A stretch of 8,378 nucleotides of DNA. Source: Clostridia bacterium (GTDB taxonomy: Bacteria > Bacillota > Clostridia > Oscillospirales > Acutalibacteraceae). Positions 1-6,328 of the stretch are shown piece by piece. Position numbers and translations under genes: made by a program. Positions within the stretch are counted from its first letter, which is position 1; each line of letters starts with the position of its first letter. The stretch covers positions 1 through 8,378 of the forward strand of contig CAAFIS010000110.1 in NCBI GenBank assembly GCA_900763035.1, written 5' to 3'. Below the pieces are notes generated by a model. It saw only the letters and a list, made by a program, of their open reading frames with translations. It did no database searches and was not told where the DNA came from.

Positions 1-42
1 ACTGCATTATCCCCTCGAAACATGACGAAACGGAGGACATGA
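1..42 (+). other. possible 3' tail of an upstream gene
   Basis: The first 42 bases precede the first complete gene. Two forward frames could be the end of an upstream coding region: one stops at TGA 23-25 (last residues LHYPLET), the other at TGA 40-42, which would overlap ATG 39-41 as ATGA. The third frame is open and runs into the glycosyltransferase itself. The genes here are closely packed, so a preceding gene ending here is likely, but too little is visible to choose a frame or a product. No promoter is recognisable in these bases. Confidence 0.25.
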
Positions 43-44
43 CG

Positions 45-1205
45 ATGAAGATCTTGATGATCCCCTCTTGGTACGGCACGAAGGCCGCGCCGATCCTGGG
101 GTCTTTTTACAAGGAACAGGCCGAGGAGCTGGCCGCCCGCGGGCACGACGTGGCGGTGCTGTATGCCGAGGTGAGCGGCAGCCTGCGCGGCGAGCATACG
201 CAGGCGGTGATCAACGGTGTGGACACCACGGTCTGGGTGCGCCCGAACCTGACCCCGCGCTTCGAGCGCGGGCGCTGCTTCCAGCGCACGCGGATGCTTT
301 TGTCGATGTACCGGCAGCTGGAAAAGCGCTGGGGGCGGCCGGACGTGGTCAACCTGCGCTCCTCCCTGCAGGGGTACGAGGCGGTGACGTTGTGCCGCCG
401 CTGCGATCTGCCGCTGTTTTTCATGGAGCATTCCTCCTTCGTGGTGACGGAGGGGCAGGACAGCGCCGCCAGACGGCGGCTGTTCGCCGTGATGGACGAG
501 GCGCAGGTCAATGCCTGCGTCGGCTCCGCCCTGATGAGCGTGATGCGCCCGTACAAAGCGGATACGCGCCTGATCCCCGACTTCGTCGACGAGCGGCGCT
601 TCGCGATCAAGGAGAAGAACGACCCGGACGCGCCGTTCACCTTTGCCGCGATCGGTCAGCTGCGCCCGATCAAGGGGCACGATACGCTGATCCGCGCCTT
701 TGCGCTGCTGCGCGAGCGCACCGACCGCCCCGTGCGGCTGCTGATCGCCGGGCGCGGCCCGCTGCACGACAGCCTGCAGGCGCTGATCGGCGAGCTGGGG
801 CTCGGCGACAGCTGCCGCCTGATCGGGCAGATCCCGCGTGAGCAGGTGGTGGACTTCATCAACGACTGCGACTGCTTCATGTGTTCCTCCCGGACGGAGA
901 TGCTGTCCTGTGTGCTGCACGAGTGCGGCGCGTGCGGCCGCCCCGCCATCGCCACGCGCTGCGGCGGCCCGCAGGATATCCTGACCGAGGACACCGGGAT
1001 GCTCGTCCCGGTGGACGATCCGCCGGCGATGGCGGATGCGATGGCCGTGATGCTCGACCGCGCGCCGACGTATGACCGGCAAAAGATCCGCGATCATATC
1101 CTGCGCCATTTCGGCCGGGACGCGGTGTGCACGGCGCTGGAGCAGGCGTGCACCGACGCGATCCGCCTGCATGGCGGCGCGGCGGAGCGGGAGGCGGAGC
1201 GATGA
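45..1205 (+). CDS. GT-B glycosyltransferase, family 4 type
   Basis: This predicted cytoplasmic or membrane-associated glycosyltransferase of 386 residues should transfer a sugar from a nucleotide-sugar donor to an unknown acceptor, perhaps in envelope polysaccharide synthesis. The N-terminal Rossmann half opens with MKILMIPSWYG and has GSFYKEQAEELAARGHDV, typical of an acceptor domain. The C-terminal donor half has GQLRPIKGHDTLIRAF, LIAGRGPL and then the EX7E pattern, Glu285 and Glu293 in EMLSCVLHE, followed by GRPAIATRCGGP and TGMLVP. These are standard GT4 hallmarks. ATG 45 is chosen because GGAGG at 32-36 lies 8 bases before it; the alternative ATG 39 leaves only 2 bases. The stop overlaps the next start (ATGA, 1202-1205), which suggests translational coupling. 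No signal peptide is visible. Donor and acceptor cannot be read from the sequence; the family call is firm, the pathway is not. Confidence 0.9.
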   Translation: MKILMIPSWYGTKAAPILGSFYKEQAEELAARGHDVAVLYAEVSGSLRGEHTQAVINGVDTTVWVRPNLTPRFERGRCFQRTRMLLSMYRQLEKRWGRPDVVNLRSSLQGYEAVTLCRRCDLPLFFMEHSSFVVTEGQDSAARRRLFAVMDEAQVNACVGSALMSVMRPYKADTRLIPDFVDERRFAIKEKNDPDAPFTFAAIGQLRPIKGHDTLIRAFALLRERTDRPVRLLIAGRGPLHDSLQALIGELGLGDSCRLIGQIPREQVVDFINDCDCFMCSSRTEMLSCVLHECGACGRPAIATRCGGPQDILTEDTGMLVPVDDPPAMADAMAVMLDRAPTYDRQKIRDHILRHFGRDAVCTALEQACTDAIRLHGGAAEREAER

Positions 1206-2038
1206 CCGCCCTGCCGGACAGCCGCACGATGAGCGTGCATCGGGACGGCGAGGTCGTGTATTATTCTTTCCCGGCGTTCGATGCGCTGCCGTTCGTGCGG
1301 CATGGGATCTCCACCAGGCTCGGCGGCGTCAGCCGGGGCAAATACGCATCGATGGATCTGTCGTTCACCCGCGGGGACGAGCCGGATGCCGTGCGCGAGA
1401 ATTTCCGTCGCATCGCGGCGGCGATCGGCGTGCGGGATACGGATATCGTGATCTCGGCCCAGACGCATACGACCAACGTCTACCGTGCGACGGCGGCCGA
1501 CCGCGGCCGCGGCGTCGACCGGGCGCGGGGCTACACGGACATCGACGGCCTGCTGACCGACGAGCCGGGCGTGGTGCTGTGCACACAGTATGCCGATTGC
1601 GTGCCGCTGCTGTTCGCCGATCCCGTGCGGCGCGTCGTGGCCGCCAGCCACGCCGGATGGCGCGGCACGGCCGCCGGGATCGGCGGCGTCACCGTACGCC
1701 GGATGCGGGACGAATTCGGCTGCCGCCCGGAAGATATTTTGGCGGGCATCGGCCCGTCGATCGGCGCCTGCTGTTTCGAGGTCGATGCGCCGGTGTGGGA
1801 GGCGTTTTGCCGCGCCCCGCACTTTTCGCCCGCAGAGCACGGGCGGGCGGACGGCGGCGGGAAGTTCCATATCGATCTTAAGGCAGTCAACGCCTGCGAT
1901 CTGACGCAGGCCGGCGTGCTGCCGGAGCATATCACCGTCAGCGACCTGTGCACCCGCTGCCGGCCGGACGTGTTTTGGTCGCACCGTGCCTTCGGCAGCG
2001 AGCGGGGCAGTTTGGCGGCGTTCATCGCGCTGATCTGA
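1202..2038 (+). CDS. pgeF: YfiH/PgeF family zinc enzyme (multicopper-oxidase-like, purine nucleoside phosphorylase)
   Basis: This 278-residue protein belongs to the YfiH/YlmD family, once called laccase-like. Members are now known as purine nucleoside phosphorylases with adenosine deaminase activity; in Escherichia coli the homologue is also called peptidoglycan editing factor PgeF. The family signature is complete: QTHTTNV with His89, YADCVPLLF with Cys133, and HAGWRGT with His150, which together form the expected two-His one-Cys metal site. GPSIGACCFEV, HIDLKAVN and the C-terminal DLCTRC...SHRAFGSERG block follow. Length is normal for the family. The start ATG 1202 overlaps the glycosyltransferase stop and has GGGAGG at 1189-1194, 7 bases upstream; ATG 1229 is a weaker alternative. 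QTH followed by T replaces the commoner QVHG, a conservative variant. The upstream gene hints at an envelope link, but the role in this organism is inferred. Confidence 0.92.
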   Translation: MTALPDSRTMSVHRDGEVVYYSFPAFDALPFVRHGISTRLGGVSRGKYASMDLSFTRGDEPDAVRENFRRIAAAIGVRDTDIVISAQTHTTNVYRATAADRGRGVDRARGYTDIDGLLTDEPGVVLCTQYADCVPLLFADPVRRVVAASHAGWRGTAAGIGGVTVRRMRDEFGCRPEDILAGIGPSIGACCFEVDAPVWEAFCRAPHFSPAEHGRADGGGKFHIDLKAVNACDLTQAGVLPEHITVSDLCTRCRPDVFWSHRAFGSERGSLAAFIALI

Positions 2039-2047
2039 CCGGGCCGG

Positions 2048-2076
2048 TCATATTTTTCGTATGCGTGACCATACTA
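2048..2076 (+). promoter_or_regulatory. candidate sigma-G (forespore) promoter for the spoVAF-like gene
   Basis: The gap between the yfiH stop and the spoVAF-like start contains CATACTA at 2070-2076, a perfect match to the CATNNTA -10 box of sigma-G promoters. Seventeen bases upstream is TCATA at 2048-2052, matching GHATR at four of five positions. A start site around 2082-2085 would give a very short leader running straight into the ribosome binding site AAAAGGAG (2083-2090). In Bacillus, spoVA and gerA genes are sigma-G dependent, so motif and gene agree. The -10 also lies in a small inverted repeat, GTATG (2059-2063) and CATAC (2070-2074). The promoter is inferred from motif and context only. 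Confidence 0.6.
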
Positions 2077-2098
2077 ACCCCGAAAAGGAGAGGGTCAC

Positions 2099-3400
2099 AT
2101 GACGTATACGGAAACGATCGACCGCCTGAACGAGAAGCTGCGCGTGGACGCGAGCTTCGATCTGCTCAGCCGCGCCGTTTCCGTCGGCGGACGGCGCGGG
2201 ACGCTGTATTTCGTCGACGGGTTCACCAAGGACGAAGTGCTCGAGAAGATGCTGGAGTTTTTGTCCAAGCTGCCGCCGGAGGACGTGCGCGGCGTAAACG
2301 ATGCCAAGGAATTCATCGCCCGGTTCGTCACCTATGTCGAGGTCGACAGCTGCCGCGACCTCGATCGGGTGACGCGGCAGGTGCTGTCCGGCAACACCGC
2401 ATTGGTGGTGGAGGATCTCGACAGCGTGGTGCTGATCGATTGCCGCACCTATCCGGTGCGCGGCGTGGAGGAGCCGGAGAGCGACCGTGTCATGCGCGGC
2501 AGCCGCGACGGTCTGGTGGAAACGCTGGTGTTCAACACCGCGCTGATCCGCCGCCGTCTGCGCGATCCGGCGCTGACGTTCGAGGCGATCCCGGTGGGCA
2601 GCCTGTCCTCGACGGATGTTTGCCTGTGCTATCTGGACGACCGGGTGGACCGCAAAACGCTGTCCCGCCTGCGCCGACGGCTGCAGGACATCACGATCCC
2701 GGCGCTGACGCTGGGGCAGGAGAGCTTGGCCGAATGTCTGCTGCGCGGGCAGTGGTACGATCCCTTCCCGCGCATCCGGTATACCGAGCGGCCGGACAGC
2801 GCCGCGGCCGCCATCGCCGAGGGTCAGATCGTGCTGCTGGCGGATAATTCCCCCGCCGCGATGCTGCTGCCGACCTCGATCTTCACCTTTGCGCAGGACA
2901 CGAACGATTACTGTTTCCCGCCGATCGTCGGCTCGTATCTGCGGCTGGTGCGCGGGCTGATCTTTTTGCTGACGCTGTTCCTCACCCCGGTGTGGTACTG
3001 GCTGATGCAAAATCCCGATAAGATCCCCGCCATGCTGGAGTTCATCCGCATCAAGGAGCCGAACAGTCTGCCGCTGATCGTGCAGATGCTGCTGGTCGAG
3101 GTGCTGATCGATACGCTCAAGCTGGCCAGCCTGAACACGCCGACCTCGCTGAGCAACGCCCTGTCTCTGGTCGGTGCATTGGTGTTCGGCGAGTTCGCCG
3201 TGCAGGCCGGGCTGTTCGTGCCGGAGCTGCTGGCGTATATGGCCTTCGTCGCGATCGCATCCTTTACGCAGCCGAGCCACGAGCTCGCGTATGCCTTCAA
3301 GCTGTTCCGGATGCTGTTTTTGCTGCTGACGTGGCTGCTCGGCGGCTGGGGGCTGCTGCTCGGCATGGCGCTGATGCTGCTCATCTTGGTCACGACCTAG
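2099..3400 (+). CDS. spoVAF: SpoVAF/GerA-family spore germination protein, cut by an in-frame amber codon
   Basis: This is a GerA-superfamily inner spore membrane protein closest to SpoVAF, which in Bacillus acts with FigP (YqhR) as an ion channel amplifying germination. The N-terminal soluble half (about residues 1-275) carries the signature YPVRGVEEPESDRVMRG, DGLVETLVFNTALIRRRLR and GSLSSTDVCLCYLDD. The membrane half starts near residue 282 (LVRGLIFLLTLFLTPVWYWLM), continues through PLIVQMLLVEVLIDTLKLASL, FGEFAVQAGLFVPELLAY near 363, and ends in very hydrophobic helices around 403-433. ATG 2099 follows AAGGAG by 8 bases. The frame stops at TAG 3398-3400 after 433 residues, short of the family's usual 470-500, yet continues with the expected tail to TGA 3515-3517. 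A point nonsense mutation, an error, or read-through are all possible. Expression is probably forespore specific, given the upstream CATACTA motif. Confidence 0.9.
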   Translation: MTYTETIDRLNEKLRVDASFDLLSRAVSVGGRRGTLYFVDGFTKDEVLEKMLEFLSKLPPEDVRGVNDAKEFIARFVTYVEVDSCRDLDRVTRQVLSGNTALVVEDLDSVVLIDCRTYPVRGVEEPESDRVMRGSRDGLVETLVFNTALIRRRLRDPALTFEAIPVGSLSSTDVCLCYLDDRVDRKTLSRLRRRLQDITIPALTLGQESLAECLLRGQWYDPFPRIRYTERPDSAAAAIAEGQIVLLADNSPAAMLLPTSIFTFAQDTNDYCFPPIVGSYLRLVRGLIFLLTLFLTPVWYWLMQNPDKIPAMLEFIRIKEPNSLPLIVQMLLVEVLIDTLKLASLNTPTSLSNALSLVGALVFGEFAVQAGLFVPELLAYMAFVAIASFTQPSHELAYAFKLFRMLFLLLTWLLGGWGLLLGMALMLLILVTT

Positions 3401-3517
3401 ACCGTCGCAGGCGGCCGGTATCTGTACCCGCTGATCCCGTTCAACGGTCGGGCGCTTTGGCGGCTGCTGTGGCGGCAGCCGATCAGTCGCCATAATGCCG
3501 CCCGCCGCGGCGAGTGA
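3401..3517 (+). pseudogene. C-terminal tail of the spoVAF-like gene beyond the amber stop
   Basis: Reading on in the same frame after TAG 3398-3400 gives 38 sense codons and then TGA at 3515-3517. The translation contains YLYPLIPFNGRALWRLL (from 3419), followed by basic residues. A glycine, then YLYPLIPFN and a basic, leucine-rich stretch, is how SpoVAF and GerA-type proteins end, so this is the genuine C terminus left behind the stop. With the stop codon read as one residue the protein would be 472 residues, near family length. There is no start codon or ribosome binding site suited to separate translation. The most economical reading is one base changed from a sense codon (for instance AAG or CAG) to TAG. 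Confidence 0.8.
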
Positions 3518-3530
3518 CGCGCGCCGCATC

Positions 3531-3660
3531 CGCACCGCTGCCGCCCCGGCGCGTCCGCCCGACTTCCGTTCTGCACAGACTTCATCGACGGAAAAACTGA
3601 CGAACTGCTGCTGTTCCGGCGCGTCCGCCCGACTTCTGTTTTGCACAGACTTCATCGACG
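3531..3660 (+). repeat. pair of diverged 60-base direct repeats, period 70
   Basis: Bases 3531-3590 recur at 3601-3660 with 53 of 60 positions the same, separated by the 10-base linker 3591-3600. The rightmost 45 bases (3546-3590 and 3616-3660) differ at only two places. Six of the seven differences are C in the left copy and T in the right copy; the seventh is C/A. The pair lies between the spoVAF tail and the next gene. Because the period is 70, a single forward frame does not read the same peptide through both copies. A short TCTGT/ACAGA inverted repeat (3635-3649) lies in the right copy and is imperfect in the left. It could be a local duplication or two members of a dispersed extragenic repeat. 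Confidence 0.85.
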
Positions 3661-3676
3661 TGAATAGCCTGATAGT

Positions 3677-3691
3677 GACGGGCAGACCGTC
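3677..3691 (+). promoter_or_regulatory. small hairpin just before the ribosome binding site of the 3706 gene
   Basis: GACGG (3677-3681) and CCGTC (3687-3691) form a five-pair stem with a five-base loop. It ends two bases before the AGGAGGG ribosome binding site (3694-3700). It might set access to that site or be chance in GC-rich DNA. No convincing sigma-A promoter is seen between 3518 and 3705. Confidence 0.25.
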
Positions 3692-3705
3692 GAAGGAGGG
3701 CTGAC

Positions 3706-4068
3706 ATGGGGAGCATATGGGGCGAGGAGATCATGTGGGCGGCCGTGCTGCTGCTGGCGCTGTACGGGACGGCGCAGCTGATCCGGCGGATCGTGCTGTG
3801 GATGACGCGCCCGCCGCGCACGGTGACGGTGCGGCGGGTGGCCGTGCCGGACGACGCGCAGGCGGTGGAGCCGCTGCTGCGCTGCCTGCAGGCGCAGGCC
3901 GCGTGGGGCGGCGAGGACGTGATCGTGGTGCTGCCGCCGGCGTGGCAGACGGAAGAGGTGCGCCGCGCATTGGCGGATGCACCGGGTGTGACCGCCGTGC
4001 AGCCGGACGGCCTGCTGCGGGCGCTGTTGCCGGATCGGCCGGAAACGGGAAAAACACAGGAAGGATAG
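3706..4068 (+). CDS. hypothetical small single-pass membrane protein
   Basis: I do not recognise this 120-residue protein. Residues about 10-27 (MWAAVLLLALYGTAQLI) form one hydrophobic segment followed by arginines (RRIVLWMTRPPRTVTVRR), which suggests one membrane helix with the rest in the cytoplasm under the positive-inside rule. The remaining 80 or so residues look globular, with DVIVVLPPAWQTEEVRRALADAP resembling an alternating strand-helix pattern, but no catalytic motif is seen. ATG 3706 has AGGAGGG 5 bases upstream; ATG 3733 is a later option. A competing frame (3717-4076) lacks a comparable membrane segment and is probably a shadow. The gene ends 22 bases before recD2 and is likely co-transcribed with it, so a link to RecD2 is conceivable but unproven. 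It ends in TAG, as does the interrupted frame of the upstream gene. Confidence 0.75.
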   Translation: MGSIWGEEIMWAAVLLLALYGTAQLIRRIVLWMTRPPRTVTVRRVAVPDDAQAVEPLLRCLQAQAAWGGEDVIVVLPPAWQTEEVRRALADAPGVTAVQPDGLLRALLPDRPETGKTQEG

Positions 4069-4090
4069 ACCGATAGGGGAGGAACGGAAA

Positions 4091-6328
4091 ATGCCGCAGA
4101 CCGTGCAAAATACGGAGGATCTGACGCAGGGCGAGGCACTGTCCGGCACGGTGGAGCACATCGTGTTCCGCAACGAGGATAACGGCTGGACGGTGCTGGA
4201 GCTGGACACCGGCGATCAGATCGAAACGGTGGTGGGCACGCTGCCGCAGGTGCAGGTGGGTGAGAGCCTGCGCCTGCGCGGTGCGTTCACGGAGCATCCG
4301 AGCTTCGGGCGTCAGTTCCGTGCCACGGCGTGCGAAAGCAGTCTGCCGACGGATGCCGCCGCCATCCTGCGCTATCTGTCCAGCGGCGCGGTGCGCGGCA
4401 TCGGCCCGGCCACGGCGGTGCGCATCGTGGATAAGTTCGGCGCAGACACGCTGCGTGTGCTGGAGGAGGAACCGGAGCAGCTGGCCAAGATCCGCGGGAT
4501 CTCGCCTGCCCGCGCGCGGGAGATGGGGCAGAGCTTCTGCGCCCAGTTCGGCCTGCGCGAGGTCGTGATGACCTTCGGTACCTACGGCCTGACGCCGAGC
4601 GAGGCGCTGCGCTGCTGGAAGAGGTTCGGCCCCTCGACGCTGCTGAAGATCAAGGCGGACCCCTATCTGCTGTGTTCGCCGGGGCTGTACATCGGCTTCG
4701 AAAAGGCGGACGCGATCTGCATGGCCATGAACGGCGACCGCGAGGACCGCTCCCGTCTGGCGGCGGGCGTGCTGTATGTGCTGCGGCGCAATATGGGCAA
4801 CGGCCACACCTGCCTGCCGCGCGACAAAACGGTCGCGGCGGCGGAGCAGCTGCTGGGCGTGGAGGCCGCGCCGATCGACGCCGCCGTGGACCGTTTGCTG
4901 GAAAGTCTGGAGCTGTGCGCCGAACGGTTCGGCGAGCGGGAGTTTTTGTTTTTGCCGCGTCTGCACGACGCGGAAAGTCTGATCGCCGTGCGGATGCACG
5001 CGATGAGCAGCATGGACAACGTTGCCGCCGCGGACGTGGAGCTGCGGATCGACGCGATGGAGCATAATTTCCGCATCAAGTACGAGCAGCAGCAGCGGCA
5101 GGCGATGATCGACGCGATCGCCCGCGGGACACTGATCCTGACCGGCGGCCCCGGTACCGGCAAAACGACGACGCTGCGCGGCATCATCACCCTGCTCGAG
5201 AGCATGGGCGAAACGGTGGCCATCGCCGCCCCCACCGGCCGTGCCGCCAAGCGCATCGCGGAGCTGACCGGACGCGAGGCCAAAACGCTGCATCGGCTGC
5301 TGGAGGTCAAGTGGAACGCGGACGATACTGCCTCGTTCGAGCGAAACGAGAAGAACCCGCTCGATGTCGACGCCGTCGTGGTCGACGAGATGTCCATGGT
5401 GGATACCCTGCTGTTCGAAAGTCTGCTGCGCGCCGTCAAGACCGGCTGCCGCCTGATCTTGGTCGGCGATACCGATCAGCTGCCCGCCGTCGGCGCGGGT
5501 TGTGTGCTGCAGGATCTGATCGAGAGCGGGACCGTCCCCGTCGTGCGGCTGACGCAGGTGTTCCGGCAGGCGCTGGAGAGCCGGATCATCCTCAACGCGC
5601 ACCGCGTCGTCAGCGGCCAGCCGATGGTGTTCGATAACACCGGCGACTGCTTTTTCCTGCCGCGCAGCAGCACGCGCGACGTTATGCAGACGGTGCTCGA
5701 CCTCTGCCATCATCGCCTGCCCGCCGCATACGGGTACACGGTGTTCTCCGGTATCCAGGTGCTGTGTCCCGGCCGGCGCGGGGAGCTGGGCACGGCGGAG
5801 CTGGACAAGCGTTTGCAGGCGCTGCTCAATGCGCCGGACGACAGCCGGCGCGAGCTGCAGGTGGAGGGCATGGTCCTGCGCGAGGGCGATAAGGTCATGC
5901 ACACCCGCAATAACTACGATATCCCGTGGGAGCGGGACGACGGCGAATGCGGCACCGGCGTGTTCAACGGCGATATCGGGATCCTGGAGCAGGTACGCCC
6001 GCGCGAAGGGACGCTGCGCGTCCGGTATGACGACCGGGTGGCGCTGTACACCAAGCAGGACGCGCAGGATCTGGAGCTGGCGTATGCCATCACGGTACAT
6101 AAAAGTCAGGGCAGCGAGTTCGATGCCGTGGTGCTGCCGCTGCTGCGCGGCACGCCGAAGCTGTGCTACCGCAACCTGCTGTACACTGCGATCACCCGCG
6201 CAAAAAAGCTGCTGATCTTGGTGGGCAGCCGCGAAACGATCGAGCAGATGATCCAAAACGATCGCCGCACCCGCCGCTACACCGGCCTGTGTACGTTTTT
6301 GCGGCAGGCGGCGGAGAGCGGGCTGTGA
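4091..6328 (+). CDS. recD2: RecD2-type ATP-dependent DNA helicase
   Basis: This 745-residue superfamily 1B helicase should unwind DNA 5' to 3' with ATP and serve in repair or replication-fork maintenance without RecBC. An OB-like N-terminal domain (SGTVEHIVFRNEDNGWTVLEL) is followed by helix-hairpin-helix repeats (VRGIGPATAVRIV and LAKIRGISPARAREM). The motor has Walker A GGPGTGKT at 352-359 with Lys358, motif Ia AAPTGRAAKRI, Walker B with Asp432-Glu433 in VVDEMSM, GDTDQLPAV from 459, VFRQ ending at Gln493, HKSQGSEFD from His670 and the arginine motif YTAITRA with Arg703. All catalytic motifs are present. Length sits between the Deinococcus (about 715) and Bacillus (about 800) proteins. ATG 4091 follows GGAGG (4078-4082) by 8 bases. 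Its stop overlaps the GTG start of the next gene, so the two are probably translationally coupled. Confidence 0.97.
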   Translation: MPQTVQNTEDLTQGEALSGTVEHIVFRNEDNGWTVLELDTGDQIETVVGTLPQVQVGESLRLRGAFTEHPSFGRQFRATACESSLPTDAAAILRYLSSGAVRGIGPATAVRIVDKFGADTLRVLEEEPEQLAKIRGISPARAREMGQSFCAQFGLREVVMTFGTYGLTPSEALRCWKRFGPSTLLKIKADPYLLCSPGLYIGFEKADAICMAMNGDREDRSRLAAGVLYVLRRNMGNGHTCLPRDKTVAAAEQLLGVEAAPIDAAVDRLLESLELCAERFGEREFLFLPRLHDAESLIAVRMHAMSSMDNVAAADVELRIDAMEHNFRIKYEQQQRQAMIDAIARGTLILTGGPGTGKTTTLRGIITLLESMGETVAIAAPTGRAAKRIAELTGREAKTLHRLLEVKWNADDTASFERNEKNPLDVDAVVVDEMSMVDTLLFESLLRAVKTGCRLILVGDTDQLPAVGAGCVLQDLIESGTVPVVRLTQVFRQALESRIILNAHRVVSGQPMVFDNTGDCFFLPRSSTRDVMQTVLDLCHHRLPAAYGYTVFSGIQVLCPGRRGELGTAELDKRLQALLNAPDDSRRELQVEGMVLREGDKVMHTRNNYDIPWERDDGECGTGVFNGDIGILEQVRPREGTLRVRYDDRVALYTKQDAQDLELAYAITVHKSQGSEFDAVVLPLLRGTPKLCYRNLLYTAITRAKKLLILVGSRETIEQMIQNDRRTRRYTGLCTFLRQAAESGL

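Noticed and set aside
3398..3400. TAG as evidence for a recoded genetic code or pyrrolysine
   Set aside because: Only one internal TAG is seen, another gene here uses TAG as a stop, and no pyl genes or suppressor tRNA are visible. A point change is simpler.
2048..3655. 535-codon open frame on the minus strand across spoVAF
   Set aside because: Antisense to a recognised germination gene. The composition is dominated by Gln, Arg and His, no domain is seen, and no convincing ribosome binding site was identified. Its start falls inside the direct repeat.
3531..3660. CRISPR array
   Set aside because: There are only two copies, they have diverged, the gap is 10 bases, and no cas genes are nearby.
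3641..3676. Sigma-A promoter before the small membrane protein gene
   Set aside because: TTGCAC has no acceptable TATAAT-like box at 16-18 bases; GATAGT is too far away.
3495..3704. 69-codon forward frame through the direct repeats
   Set aside because: It begins inside the spoVAF tail without a ribosome binding site. The 70-base period puts the copies out of register, so the repeat does not encode a repeated peptide in this frame.
3717..4076. Alternative frame over the small membrane protein gene
   Set aside because: Its start is not spaced to the AGGAGGG site as well as ATG 3706, and its translation is Gly/Ala/Arg-rich with no membrane segment.
3731..6256. 841-codon open frame on the minus strand across recD2
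   Set aside because: It is antisense to a clear helicase with all motifs. Its translation is rich in Gln, His and Arg with no recognisable domain, the usual shadow of GC-rich coding DNA.
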